Positions 34,901 to 46,271 of a stretch of DNA of 64,000 bases are shown here, one piece after another (position 1 is the first letter of the stretch; every line of letters starts with the position of its first letter). The stretch covers positions 117,272,173 to 117,336,172 of the forward strand of contig NC_133156.1 of the NCBI RefSeq assembly GCF_040802235.1, in the 5' to 3' direction. Origin of the DNA: Manis javanica. Its lineage: Eukaryota > Chordata > Mammalia > Pholidota > Manidae. A program made the translations under genes and the position numbers. The notes under the pieces were generated by a model, which ran no database searches, was not told where the DNA came from, and saw only the letters and a list, made by a program, of their open reading frames with translations.

Positions 34901-37900
34901 TGATTTAACCCACTTGACTCAAGGGTTATTCTGACAAGGCTATTTTTATAAGCACCCACAGAAGAATGAGGCTCAGAAATGAGGTGAAGAAATTTACTGA
35001 ATACAGTACTTGGCGATTTTTAAAGCCGAAAATTTAATGGCATACATATAATGGTAAAAGGACAAAATGATTATCTCAGCTTGAGAAAAATAAATAAAAA
35101 TGGTACTAAGGATACACTGTTTTGAATTTTATCTAAAATTAGGTCAATTTTCATTAAGATCTGGCCACAAAAATATTTTTATGATTGATACAGAACTTTT
35201 CTTTTGGCAGTATTAAAGATTCTTCAGAATTACATTACATATTAGCTAATTAAAACCAAAAAAATTAGAACCTTTCCAGGGGGGTCTTAGGAGTAACTTA
35301 GCCTATGAAAAGTAGGCTTCCTGGTTTCTAATCTGCATCTTAAGAGAGATGGGTAGGGAAGAACAAACTACTTTAGATAAGGGTAAGAAGTTAAAACCAA
35401 AAGAGGACTGAGTCCTGTGGCAAAATGGCTACGGAGCAGATGTTTTTTTCTTTTTTTGCAAGAAAAGACATCCTTTTTGATTCCCCTATTGAGGAAGCAA
35501 TGGAAGTTAGGGGCCAGTGCAATCAGAATTATGACCTAAGAGAAGACACCAGTATCACACACATGCTGAAAAAAAAATTCCACGCCATGAAAGTATCTTA
35601 CCTTATGACTAGAAATGGGAGAAATGGGAAATTGGTGACTCATACCACTTTCTTTGGTTCAGAATAGGTTTTAGTATCCATCCCTGCTTTTTCTTTTATA
35701 TCAATCTATGTGGATGGGTGAGGAGATTTTTAAAAAGGCATTTTCAATGTAGCTAATCAGTTCACTAGTTATCTGGAATAAGCACTTACCACACATAAAT
35801 CAAAACACCCCATGTTGTCAAAACTTCGTGTACACTGAAGGAGCAGTATGCATTCATAGTAAGTTTTTTTAGGACAAGCTATTTGCCTGAATTAACTAAA
35901 AGTAACAACTTTTGGACACCAGTAGTCAATCATACGTTAATGACACTTAAATCATGCTCTTTTCTTCAATGTTTTGAAACAGAAAAGAAAAGCCTATAGA
36001 AGCTAACAGAGAAATTAAAACACTTAAAAAATTAAAATATAAAATTTTCCCTAGGTTTTCTTATTATTTGATTTTTTCCCATCAAAATTTCAGATGAAAT
36101 ATAAATGAAAGTTTAGATATATAATCTAAAGTCACTTGTGAGCTATGTGACCTTGAACAGGTCATCTGGCTTATTATAACCTCAGTTCCTCCATTTGTAA
36201 AAAGAGATGGTAAAAATAAGTGGTTCTTCCCTCCGGCATCTCAGTCTAAAACCCAAATGATACTCTACATCCAGTTCCTAACATTTTTAAGTGCACAGAC
36301 ACTTATGACAGAAGGTTAACTGTTACCACCTAAAATTAATTCTTCACTTCTTCCTAAGTAAAGACAATTTTATTTGGGATGGTAATGTATCAAGCACAGG
36401 GCTATACATCACATGTTTTCTTGTAGCTGTAAAAAGCCACGTGATTAAATTCTGGCCAGAATATAGGTGAAAGTGTTGTAAGAAATTTCCAACAAGGTTG
36501 CTCCAAAGAAGCAGACTTGGCTGAAAGAAACATCCTTTTGCCATTTCTGTAGACTGAAATGTAGGTGAGATGGAAGGAGCTCCAGAAGCATCTTGAGATA
36601 TTGAGAATGGATGCAATATCTTCAACAAGGATGCATGTTGCACAACTCTGGGGAGTATTGTATACATAGTAGTTCTACATAAAGTGCTTTCCTCTGAAGC
36701 TGCAGTATTCCATCTCCAAAGATGATGGAGGAAAAAGATAGGATCCTGATGATACCATGGAGCCACCACAACAAGCTCTGGACCTTTTTTTATGTGAAGC
36801 AGTAGTAAATTTTTACCTTGTTTAAAAGTTACTTCCAGTCTTTGTTACAAGTAGCCAAACCTAGTGCAAGATTGGGGCTATGTGGGGATACAAATTAACT
36901 AAATGCAACACTACACATAACTCCCTAAATACTAAACAGAGATTAGCAGCATTTTCTGTATAACTGAGAAGATATCTGAATTTTTTTAAGAATCCTTATA
37001 TTATTTTTGTCTATAATGTAATTTGAAATTTATTTAAATCAGAGTTAAATCTAATAAAACTTCTTAAAATCTTAAAAAGGTTTAAAACACTTAGAAAACT
37101 TTAAAAAGAAATCACATTACCTTCACTCAGTAACTTAGCTGTGTCTAGGTCTTGGAAAGAAACACCTTCATTTAACTGGATAGGACACCGATAGTTTAGC
37201 ATCTGTAGCAAGTAACTGATTCCATCAATAAGGTACTAAATGAAAGTCAAAGCCAAAGAATTAAAACTATAGAAACTTCAAATGTTAACTTTTCCCCCAT
37301 TCTTTACTCAAGAGAAAATTGGCTAACATATAGCTAAGTCTTATGGCTGTTACATTACAATGGTAGGACCCACCACCCCAAAACTTCTGTAGCATAACCC
37401 TCCAACTCCAATTAGTAAGAGTTTGGTGAGTGGGTAATATTAACTAAGAACACAATTCAGTAATATACTTGTCAAACATTATCAAAGGAAGAAAAGAGTA
37501 AAGATAATAAAGATGTGCTCAATAACAATTTATTAAAAATATATGTACTTATTGTAGTTTATAAATATTATGATCAAACTTTTACATCTCACAGTGTGAC
37601 CTCTCATTTCCAGGTCCACATAAACCATGTGTACAATCAACCCTAGTTAGAATCCTTAGTGATACAGTACTAAGACAGGGTCTTTGTAATTTATTTGGCC
37701 AGAAGAGTCAAGACAAATTAGAGGTCACAATTTTCCAGAAGCAGGGAAATGTGGATTCTTTAGGAATGATCTGCTGAGAGTGAGGACTTACTACCAAGCC
37801 TGTTTTTTTCTGGCCAAAAAATATACTTAGAAATTAATACAGACTGTCTGTCTTACATTTTAAAGAATAAAAATCCAGAATTTACATAGAGTATGTAGAA

Positions 37901-40900
37901 CTTCCCAGTTTACAAAGGGCTTTCACATGTTTTTTTTTTTGAAATCTTCACAGTAATTCCAATTTGTTTAAGATTACATAGCTAGTAAGTAAACACTTAG
38001 AATGACATTTTGATTCCACTACTCTTAATATTTTACCAAAGCAGCTTACTGAAACCTACAAATGTCAACAATCTAAAATATATAAGGAATGTCCTTTACC
38101 TTTTTAAGCAAACTAGATTTTCTTGTGAGCCACTCTCTCCTTTTGGTCAGAGAATGACAATACATGTAGAGTAGAGCTCCTCGTCTCCAAGAGAGACATT
38201 CCATGAGTTCATCCCCAAGCAAATCACAGTGCTGAAATACAACAAACATACAGCTAAAAAATAAACTTTACATCTGTAAAAATCAAAATTAAATTATAAA
38301 ATACTGAGCAATTAAGAACACACTCATTTCACAAAATTTTCCCCTCATTTAACTACTTACACAGGAATCAGTAAGAAATAGAAATCTATTCCTACATGAA
38401 AATTAATATAACTACTCCAATTTACAAATTTTAGAAAATAATTCTGTAATAAACACTTATATTTGAAATGTAAGTATTCCATATTCACATTAAAAAGACA
38501 GCTTTCAGAAATATGTTACTTGAAACAGTATCATACCTATTCCTACTACTGCTAGAATAATGAAAAGATATACACAAAAACAATTTTAATAAATCAAGCA
38601 TTTACTGTATTTTGTCATTTAAAACTTGGGATTGTTTCCATAGTTAGCAACCCCAGAAAAAAAGAACAAAAAAGTTATCCAGATAGAGAAAGATAGCAGG
38701 AAGTTAAAGATGAGAAATTATTTGCTTGAAAGAGCAGCCAGGGCTAGAGACAAAAATCTTGGGATCATCTAAATAAGGGATGACAGTAAAAAAAATGCAT
38801 ACAGGTTGTCAGGCAAGACAGAATGGAGACTATCAGATGATTAAGAAAATATCCTCGTTATAAGTCACTCTCTCCTTGTGGCCATAGGGAGTGCCTATGT
38901 TCCTAGAATGGGAGAGAGAGGAGATAATCAGGAAAGATCAAGAGCAAGGCCTCTCAGAGATAATGAAGAGAAGTATAATGGTCTGAGAAGTTTGGGAGAC
39001 TCAATGGTAAGAAAAGTAGCAAATATCCAGAAGGATACGGACTATTAAAAAAAAGAGATGTAGTAATTAGATTACTAGGGACCTTTAAGAAATCAGCATA
39101 TGCAAGAGTAAAGGAAGCAAAACTAACAAATACCTGTGTTTAGAAAATGTTTAGCCACTGTAATTATAATATCATGCCATCATGCAAATTTTCTGAAACG
39201 TATTTACTAAAATATGATACTTTAGTTGTGATGTTAGTCTGAAATGTTAAAATCTCATATATCCTTCAATTTTCATTTAAAACAAAGATACATTTGAGAA
39301 GAGCAGCATAGCAAGAATCAGCAATATTACACCATAATTCAAAGGAGTGCAAAACTTACTTTGGGATGCATATTATTTTCTTTAACTACAATTTCTGGTT
39401 CTGAAAGAAAATTGATCAGTTCTTTCACTTTCTGTGAAGAGTCTTCAGGAAAATCTTCATCTACTAGCTTATTCTCCTCAAAATACGTCATGTCCAAAAT
39501 AGCCTGAAAAGAGGAAAAAAAAGTATAAATGATTTAAACTTGAATGAATACTCTTACAGTTTAACTTTACGTGTATAGATGCTTCATTAGACATTTAAAT
39601 CTTCTAGCACAGTATTTAAACTTGAAAAATAGTCAAAATGTCCAGCTGTATACATAATGGACTTTATAGAAAACTTCATAGGTATTGTATTGAATTGCTC
39701 AATTAATGATAATCTTGTTTCACTCTGAAAATGGAGATCTTTTTAATTGAGATAAGCTAATCACACTGATATTAATTATGAGGAAAAGTATAATTATTAT
39801 ACTTGACTATTTACTCATACATACTTCCTGAACATTTTCTAACGCCTGCTATATCAAGTTAAGGTCACTACCTCTAGTTTTGTATATTGAATCATCAAAG
39901 GATTTATCTGTTTTCCCAAATGCAGAGACAGTATATGGGGACTTATATCCTGCCACCCAAAAAAGACAGCATACCACTAACATTATGCAATTCAAATGCT
40001 AAGTCCCCAAGATGCTGTATTCAAGCACCTTAAAACTACCCAGTCCTTCTTTCTCTTTTTAATCTACTGGACTACGAAGTATTAGTTCTACCATTCATCA
40101 CCTAAAAAAACCAAGGATAAGCTAATTTTATCCTTGAAGCCTAGGTTTCTTCATTGGTAAAATGAAGACACTGAGCTAAATGCTTTTCAAAGTTTCTTGC
40201 TTTGAGGGTAACATGGATTAATATATGTAAAGCACTTAGAGCATTACCTAGTACACAATACCACTTAAATGGCAAGTCTTCTCATGTGGAAGACCTAAGT
40301 CAGGATGGGTGACATCTTCATTCTATGGAAAATGACCTGTTGATTCAGGTCTGGAGAATTTAAATCTATATTTTTAGGTATTTTGCCTTCTCCTCAGAAA
40401 TAAGTTAAAATGTTTAGAACTCTCCCATGTGAAAGAAATGAAACAAGCCTTCTGAATGGTAGGAAAACCAGACAGTTCTTCCAAATTACAACAGCTCTTT
40501 GGGGTTTGCAAGTAGTTGTTATAGGCTCATTGAACCATAATGTCTGAAGGCAGAAATCATCTTTATATACCTCCTAGAAAGCAGAGTGCCAGCACCTAAG
40601 TACTATAAATGCGCACTTTGGAAACTTAACTTAATTTACTTTCTATAACCACTTTATCTTTATTATCCCTTAGTAATCAAAGAAGGACATATGAAGCACT
40701 CTATCAACTATAAAATGTTATATCAAAGTTAGTTACTATGATGAAATTATGTTTTTTAATATCAACTTGTCTCAGCTGTATTTGAGAAAACCAAGAAAAC
40801 AGGTCTTGGACAGATCCTGAATTTGAGAGAAAAGTAAATGCAAAAAGGGGGAACAGAAAAATCTTCTGGACCTGACTGATAATAGCAGTGGGTATTATGT

Positions 40901-43900
40901 TAAGAATCCTAAGAAGAGATGAATTTCAGAGGAAAAAACCAGGGCCCTTAAAGAGACACCATTCCCTTTTAATAACCTTTAAGAGCTTGGAAATGGCATG
41001 CTTTCATGTTTTGCTTAATTATCTATAAAGGGAAGTACTTCTGTTATCTGCATTGAATTTTTTCTTATCAACATATCTAACAAATATTACTGTGCATACT
41101 GTATAAAAGTTTCACATCTATAGGCTTTATACATATAATTTTGAACAAAATTAAACACTTTAAAACAAAGAATGAATTGATTTTATTCACCTAAACTTTG
41201 GAGTCAGCTGTCTTAAATAAGCAATGTGCACCCAAAACATTTCAAAAACTACATCTGTTTCAGTACCTGTGTGTAAAGTTCTAGAAGGTTTGACGGATTT
41301 GAACATTCTTTGTCATCTCCACACAGAAGTTTCAATTTTTCTAGAGCTGCGGAGGCCCGAATTAAAAAGTGATCTGTAAGAGAGAAAACACAGTTTCAGA
41401 GTGTTATTTAAACACAAAGTTATACATACTGAAATGATGAAATGAAATTAAGGTAATAGAATCTTTCTTAAAACATGAAATATATTTTAATACCTAATCC
41501 TTAAGTTTACCATGGAAATTTATTCTGGGGAGTTAGACTGAAAACTTCCTAGGCTCAGGTACCACTTCTAAAAATGCAATCTCTTATTTTTATTATGCTG
41601 CTTTTATGATGTCGATTCACTCAGAATGTTTAATAAATTTAAAATTTTTATCGGGATAGTACAAATAACACACATAAATTTATACAAAGGGCTTCCACTG
41701 AAACTACAAGTTCATAAATGTATTTTCCAAAAGAATGATTAAATCAAATGGCTCATAAAATGTAAGCTCTAGCAATTACAACTTTCTCATAAATTTATGT
41801 AAATATGCAAAAAAATTTACAATTAAAATTACATAATCACCTGTATATTTTATTCCTTTAATAACCAAGAAATGCAACAAATTAGGTTCCTTCAAAACCT
41901 GGAAATAATTCAACTAAATACTTCTGATATGTCCTCTAAAAACTACTCACCCTCCCACCCCTCATATTACCTCATTTCTTCCCTTTCCCTAATGTTATAT
42001 TCTCTTTGCTCCTATGGTTTCACTTTCTCTATGGATTTTTCCTCCCTGTCCTACAAAGTGTTCATACCAAGGTACTATCACCCCTCTGCATCACTTCATG
42101 TAGTCAAATTTAGATTTGTCCACCATCAAGACACTAAGTCCCTGAGTTTACCCCCTTTGCTTCCCTCTTAAATATATACCCTTTCCTCCTCATGGACCAA
42201 TGGATGAAAAATTGGTGCGGGCTTGTCTAATCCAGCCTCAGCACTTACAATGACAATGGGTCAGATAGATGAGCTGCTCAGTGTTGAAGTGAAAGACCAC
42301 CAGCTTAAATTATGTCTGTGGCAATTGTATGAAGACCTTACTCTCTCAGGCAAGGACTAACCTCTAACTAAGCCCGGTACTGATTGCTTTAAGGTCCACT
42401 ATTCACCTGAATTAAAAGCTACTTCATTTGCACTGTCCTCCCATCTCTCCTCAGCCCAGAAGTATTATCCACACAACCCAAAAAAAGATTCTGTAGTGAA
42501 ATGAAATTGTGTGGAACACAACACTCCTTATATACCTCTTTAGAGACTTAATTGATAATATCTTAATTTGTAGGATTATTTTAAATTTAAAAACTTGGAC
42601 TGAATTCACTAAATCATTGCTGAAGGAGTATCTCATGTGAACTCATGATGTAACTATGGGGCAGGGGTGATGGCTCACATTTTAGAAAATTTTTACAGAA
42701 TGCAGTGTTCTTACTGTAACCATTCAAAGTAATGATTGGCAAAGTAAACACAAAAGTGATTCTATAGAATCCATGGAAAAAAATCCCTCTCATTGCATAC
42801 TTCCATACAGTAAACATATTGTGCTTGTACAATGAGAAATAAATGAAAAAAAATTGACCAGAAATAAAAAGGAGGGCATTCTTAGAATGGAATAATGTCT
42901 GGATGTATCTGATCTAATTTGAAGAAGACAACAGGAACTATTGTTCCTAAAACCTAATATAAATATACAGTTGTTACATTAAAGGACACATTTTGAATAT
43001 GTATTATTTTTGTTGTGTGGGAAAAGAATGCCAGGTTCAATTCAAATACATTCAAGATGTTTTAATTTACATCATAAAACTAGAAAATCTTGGTATTAAT
43101 GTTAAAGCTAATAATGTGTACCACTATCATTATAACATAAGTAAATTTTCAGAACTTTACAAAGCCTCCAAACATGAATATATACCACTTTATTTTTATT
43201 TCCAGCCCTTATTCTAGACTGAATTAAAAAAAACTCTTTCATGGGAAAATGAGAAAGGCTTTTGAGTTCAGTGATAAATGAGGAAAAACATTCTTCAATT
43301 TATTTAGATTAGTTCAAATGGTGCTGAATGGATGGAGATCATTTAGACTGGTTCAAACAGTGCTGAGTGGGGTGCTGTATGGCTTATTTAGAGGTAACTC
43401 AGGTACACTGCTGCTCCTGTGCATGAACTAACTACTCGTGCGAATCCTGGGATTCACTTACCACAGACCAAAAAAGTAGGCTTCAGGGTGGTGTATGGGT
43501 TTTGATGAACAAAATCCTAAGAAAAAACAATCCAGTAAATGATCTTTACCTAAAATAGTTATTTCACGGGGACCCTATTCAGTAAATTCACCAACTGTTC
43601 AATCACCTAGGAAAATGTTCCACTCTTACTACCTAGTCCAATGACAATGGATCGGTCCACAAGAATTTAAAAACCTATCTGTAGTAAAGGTTCAAAATTC
43701 AAAATGAAATAATGTAGAACCTCTAGCAGCTGAGAAGTAACAAAAGAGAAGTAGAGTTAAAATCAAAAGTCAAGGTAATTCTCTAAGCCAGTTTTTCCTA
43801 AGAAAACCGCTTAGACATTTCCAAAAGTGTTCTAATACTGACAGAGCCCTCGTGAGAATTAACGTGATGTATGTAAAAGAATGGTCTACATTATACCAAT

Positions 43901-44508
43901 GTAAATAAAGCTCTTCTGTAGACACTGTTTACAGTTGAGTTTATAATCCAAAACACAAGACATAAATTTACAATGCAGCAATGAAAAGTGGAACTGTTAT
44001 ATACGCCTGGCTATCTTTACCGCACGCAAAACCACCATTCTTTGAGTATTACCATCCAGCTTTAACTACTCATTTAAACTTGTGTGTGTACTTCTGTGCA
44101 GATTTTGCCCTTCTCCCAATCGCTAACGAGACAGTTAAAGGCAAGCAGCACTGATTTTACTGAGATGTAAGAGGTTTCCATGGGTTATGAAAACTACGGT
44201 TTGAACGCAAATGCCTTGGTTTATGGCAATGTGAGTTTTGGAGGTGGACATTTGACGGGGCAGCGGGGGTCAGAAGCTCAACACCTTCTGTAGCTCTGGC
44301 CTGGGATCCGCTCGGACCATAGGCCGCAGCTTCCAGTACTTACGGCTGGCGAGTGCCAGCTCTGAACCACCGTCCGTCCGCCCGCCTCCCTCTCTTCCGC
44401 TCCCTCACCATCTTCGCCGGCGGCTTCGCTAAGTTGCTGTATGTGAGCCTGAGCCAGGTCACCGAGCTCCTCCACTCGCCTCACCACATTGGAGCCTGCG
44501 GCCGCCAT
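31679..44508 (-). CDS. RIMOC1: RIMOC1 (C5orf51 homologue), RAB7A-interacting MON1-CCZ1 complex subunit 1; six coding exons, complete
   Basis: Family knowledge: RIMOC1 binds the MON1-CCZ1 exchange complex, stabilises RAB7A and supports RAB7A-dependent mitophagy. It acts on endolysosomal and mitochondrial surfaces and has no signal peptide or membrane span. The exons (44409-44508, 41267-41373, 39360-39503, 38100-38231, 37121-37235, 31679-31962) total 882 nt with the stop, giving 293 residues. Human has 294; the difference lies in a serine run in exon 3. All introns are GT-AG and all phases close. The start at 44508 (MAAAGSNVVRRVEELGDLAQ) has G at -3 and G at +4 within a CpG island. There are no inactivating changes. 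FBXO4 follows in the same direction 8.4 kb downstream. Confidence 0.96.
32640..32835 (+). repeat. MIR SINE, sense
   Basis: Contains MIR-like 'gctaatctgaaaaatgagaatta' followed by 'aagagctttagaagc'. Old and diverged, in RIMOC1 intron 5. Confidence 0.55.
33735..33850. repeat. MER20-like hAT fragment
   Basis: The phrases 'tctcaaacctgagatgcattagaatta' and 'ctgggcctccacctctggagtttcagattcagg' are typical. It directly precedes an antisense L1 end. Confidence 0.65.
33855..34245 (-). repeat. L1M 3' UTR fragment, antisense
   Basis: The antisense 3'-UTR phrases 'aattgatatacagtatattgg', 'caggtgtacaatgtagtga' and 'ttcccaccaccctccac' are characteristic of L1MA-type copies. Confidence 0.8.
34640..34800. 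repeat. MER20-like hAT fragment
   Basis: Includes 'gggagcttattaaaaatagattcctgg', 'gaatcagaacctg' and 'tttttaacaagctacc'. It lies in RIMOC1 intron 5. Confidence 0.6.
34801..36110. other. RIMOC1 intron 5, unassigned part
   Basis: No exon or clear repeat. An 80-codon ORF at 35425-35667 has no recognisable similarity and low-complexity codon use. Confidence 0.4.
36115..36235 (+). repeat. MIR SINE, sense
   Basis: MIR core 'gagctatgtgaccttgaacaggtcat' followed by 'ctcagttcctccatttgtaaaa'. Confidence 0.8.
36350..36790. repeat. Old LTR-like or interspersed repeat (family unresolved)
   Basis: The text 'gccacgtgattaaattctggcc...atataggtgaaagtg' and 'gaaggagctccagaagca' looks like a decayed mammalian LTR read antisense. 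The minus-strand 141-codon ORF here is probably a by-product. Confidence 0.35.
37121..37235 (-). CDS. RIMOC1: RIMOC1 coding exon 5
   Basis: 115 nt, acceptor TTTAG, donor GTAATG. It encodes YLIDGISYLLQMLNYRCPIQ and ends LLSE plus one base. Confidence 0.95.
37905..38040 (-). repeat. MIR-like fragment, antisense
   Basis: The 'agtttacaaagggctttcac' and 'attacatagctagtaagtaaac' text is MIR-like. It is 60 bp from RIMOC1 exon 4, in intron 4. Confidence 0.55.
38100..38231 (-). CDS. RIMOC1: RIMOC1 coding exon 4
   Basis: 132 nt, acceptor TTTCAG, donor GTAAAG, phase 0. It encodes LSWRRGALLYMYCHSLTKRR, among the most conserved parts of the family. Confidence 0.95.
38690..39100 (-). repeat. L2 fragment, antisense
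   Basis: 'cttgggatcatctaaataaggga' and the purine-rich 'gggagagagaggagataatcagg' parallel the reversed L2 consensus. It lies in RIMOC1 intron 3. Confidence 0.5.
39360..39503 (-). CDS. RIMOC1: RIMOC1 coding exon 3
   Basis: 144 nt, acceptor TTCAG, donor GTAAGT, phase 0 at both ends. It encodes AILDMTYFEENKLVDEDFPE and an acidic and serine-rich linker that is one serine shorter than in human. Confidence 0.95.
39504..41266. other. RIMOC1 intron 2
   Basis: Holds a sense MIR at about 40130-40275 ('ggtttcttcattggtaaaatgaaga', 'gtaaagcacttagagcatt'). The rest is unassigned. Confidence 0.5.
41267..41373 (-). CDS. RIMOC1: RIMOC1 coding exon 2
   Basis: 107 nt, acceptor TTACAG, donor GTACTG. It encodes HFLIRASAALEKLKLLCG and ends LLELYTQ. 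Confidence 0.95.
41374..44270. other. RIMOC1 intron 1, distal part
   Basis: AT-rich, with no exon or firm repeat. A CT-rich piece at 41940-42200 resembles old repeat DNA. An imperfect 39-bp tandem lies at 43302-43370. Confidence 0.45.
43302..43370. repeat. Imperfect 39-bp tandem repeat, 1.8 copies
   Basis: 'atttagattagttcaaatgg' at 43302 recurs as 'atttagactggttcaaacag' at 43341, both followed by 'tgctga(a/g)tgg'. Confidence 0.8.
44409..44508 (-). CDS. RIMOC1: RIMOC1 coding exon 1
   Basis: 33 codons plus one base, ending GAT-G before the donor GTGAGG. It encodes a helical N-terminus (VVRRVEELGDLAQAHIQQL). Confidence 0.96.
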
Positions 44509-44534
44509 GGCCACAACTGGCGGGCGCGCCCAGC

Positions 44535-44542
44535 CACGTGAC
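44535..44542 (-). promoter_or_regulatory. GTCACGTG E-box upstream of RIMOC1 ATG
   Basis: 27 bp upstream of the start codon. It matches eight of ten positions of the CLEAR element GTCACGTGAC bound by TFEB/TFE3, and is equally a USF site. Confidence 0.55.
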
Positions 44543-44681
44543 TGCGCTGGCCCTGGGTCACCTGATTCCCGGCTCAGGCGGAGTCTGAGGGCGGAGCTCG
44601 GCTGGTTGGTGGGAGGGGATCTCAGCCCCTTAAGAAGGCCGGCCCAGGCTTGGAAATGTTGTTCTGGGTTACTTTCTTCCT

Positions 44682-44701
44682 CTACTTCCCATAATCCCGA
44701 G
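44682..44701. promoter_or_regulatory. ZNF143/THAP11-like motif
   Basis: The text ctacttcccataatcccgag resembles the ACTACAATTCCCAGCATGC-type element that is common about 100-200 bp upstream of CpG-island genes. Here it is about 175 bp upstream of the ATG. Confidence 0.45.
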
Positions 44702-44850
44702 CAGCAAGATGTCGTTAGGGGCGGGTGTGACGTTGTGACACGCCTCTCTCCCAATGGGAAGGCAGCTTTCTCCGCAGGGCGTAGGGCAGATAGCGTGGCA
44801 GCTGCTAGCTGGCTGGCTGGGCGCCCCGCGGCCAGGGCTAAGCTTTCCCA

Positions 44851-46270
44851 TGTATACTCCGCTTTCCAGTTGTAGTCAGAGCTGGCAGGAATGTCTGGCA
44901 ATAGAACTGTCCGGTTTGGGCCTGATAGCGAGGTTACCTAAAATAAAAGGATTATAATCTTCTGATCAGAAATGTAAAATCTGACGGCCCCCTTGTAGCA
45001 CATCCAAGTCTCAGAGGTTATTGCGCGTCTGGGTGAGGAGCTCCAAACACTAGGAGTTCCCAGTCTACATGGCTGAATGTCACTTTCCTAAATCTTAATT
45101 TTAGCAGCTGGGTTTGTTTTGTTTCTGATATGCATTGGTTAGCCCACATTTAATTTTGCTTTAACCGTGTCGTGTCCAATAGTACCACGATTTTGCAAAT
45201 ACAAAAATTTTGTTGCCCTCTCTTAAAGCGCACACTGTTGTGCAGTTCTTTCTCTCAACTACGAGTTACAAAGCACTTAGTCAACGAATCTAATTTACAT
45301 TTTACATTCCCTATTTTCCTCCCTCTAGTCAAACAAATCTTTGACTCAGTTTTTCCATTTTTTGATTTGACACAGTACATCTTGAATCATCTCCATCTTA
45401 TTTTACTTCTTATGGAAAGTAGTCTTTTATTTAATAGGAAATACCCAAAGTAGGGAAACAGTGTGTTGTGATTTATAAGCGATTGACCACAATGGGTTTC
45501 TAACTGACCTTTGTAACACCAGTTTCTTCCTCCTCAATCCACCCTAAACATAGGGACAACAATCATGTATTCTTCAGTGCCTCCCACAGTGCCTGGCACA
45601 TGATAAGTACTCAGAAAATGTTAATTAATTGAACAGAAACTTCACATTATCTTGTCAGTATATTACTCTCTAATCAGGAAGCTGAAAGACAGGAAAGTTG
45701 CATTATATGATCAATGTGGGCAAAGAATTGAAACAAGTATTTAACACCTCAAAACACCAAACCTCACTAAGTGTATATTTTGAATAAAATTAACAATTCC
45801 AACGAGTCATTAAACAACTGTGGGCTTTCAGCAGTAAACATACTTAATGCTGCAAATTATTCCCAATTGGTACTCAAGTGCATGCATGTCTTCAGAGATC
45901 CCTTTGGAAGGGATGAGAGCATATAGTACAGCCTTAATTTCCAGATGAAGAAATTGGACAGTATTCAATTATTAACAACTCCAAACCCTAGAATACATTA
46001 TGCCGTGATTTGTCCACGATCGTATCAAAGTAAGCACCTGTAGAAGACTGTCTCACCATAGATAATTAACAGGTAAAAGCCAACCCTCACCACTGCACAC
46101 TGAAGAAAGTCTTAAAGAGAGAGAAACCCTGTCCTAGAGAATAGGAAATATGAGGAATTTTCTCCAGTTTTATAGATGGTTATTTTTACTTTAGGAAACC
46201 TACATGAATAGGTCCAACAGGAGAGAGAAATCACACAGTAATTTGAACAGGGAAAATTCAATGTAAAGAA
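44851..46270. other. Intergenic between RIMOC1 and OXCT1, proximal part
   Basis: Contains an L2/MIR end at about 45550-45640 ('cccacagtgcctggcacatgataagtactcag'). Otherwise unassigned. The 93-codon ORF at 45172-45453 has no recognisable similarity. Confidence 0.45.
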
Positions 46271-46271
46271 T

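Larger units (their letters stand above)
44270..44850. promoter_or_regulatory. RIMOC1: CpG-island promoter of RIMOC1
   Basis: CpG-rich, TATA-less region covering exon 1 and about 340 bp upstream, with the E-box and ZNF143-like motif listed separately. Confidence 0.85.

Noticed and set aside
35425-35667. 80-codon plus-strand ORF
   Set aside because: No similarity is recognised and the length is expected by chance. It is antisense to RIMOC1 within an intron.
36344-36769. 141-codon minus-strand ORF in RIMOC1 intron 5
   Set aside because: It appears to be a decayed interspersed repeat. It lies in an intron without splice-consistent borders to RIMOC1 and shows no known domain.
44278-44901. 207-codon minus ORF that would extend RIMOC1 upstream by 131 in-frame residues and run into intron 1
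   Set aside because: The family starts at the ATG at 44508. The upstream part is GC-driven promoter sequence and the downstream part passes through a good GTGAGG donor.
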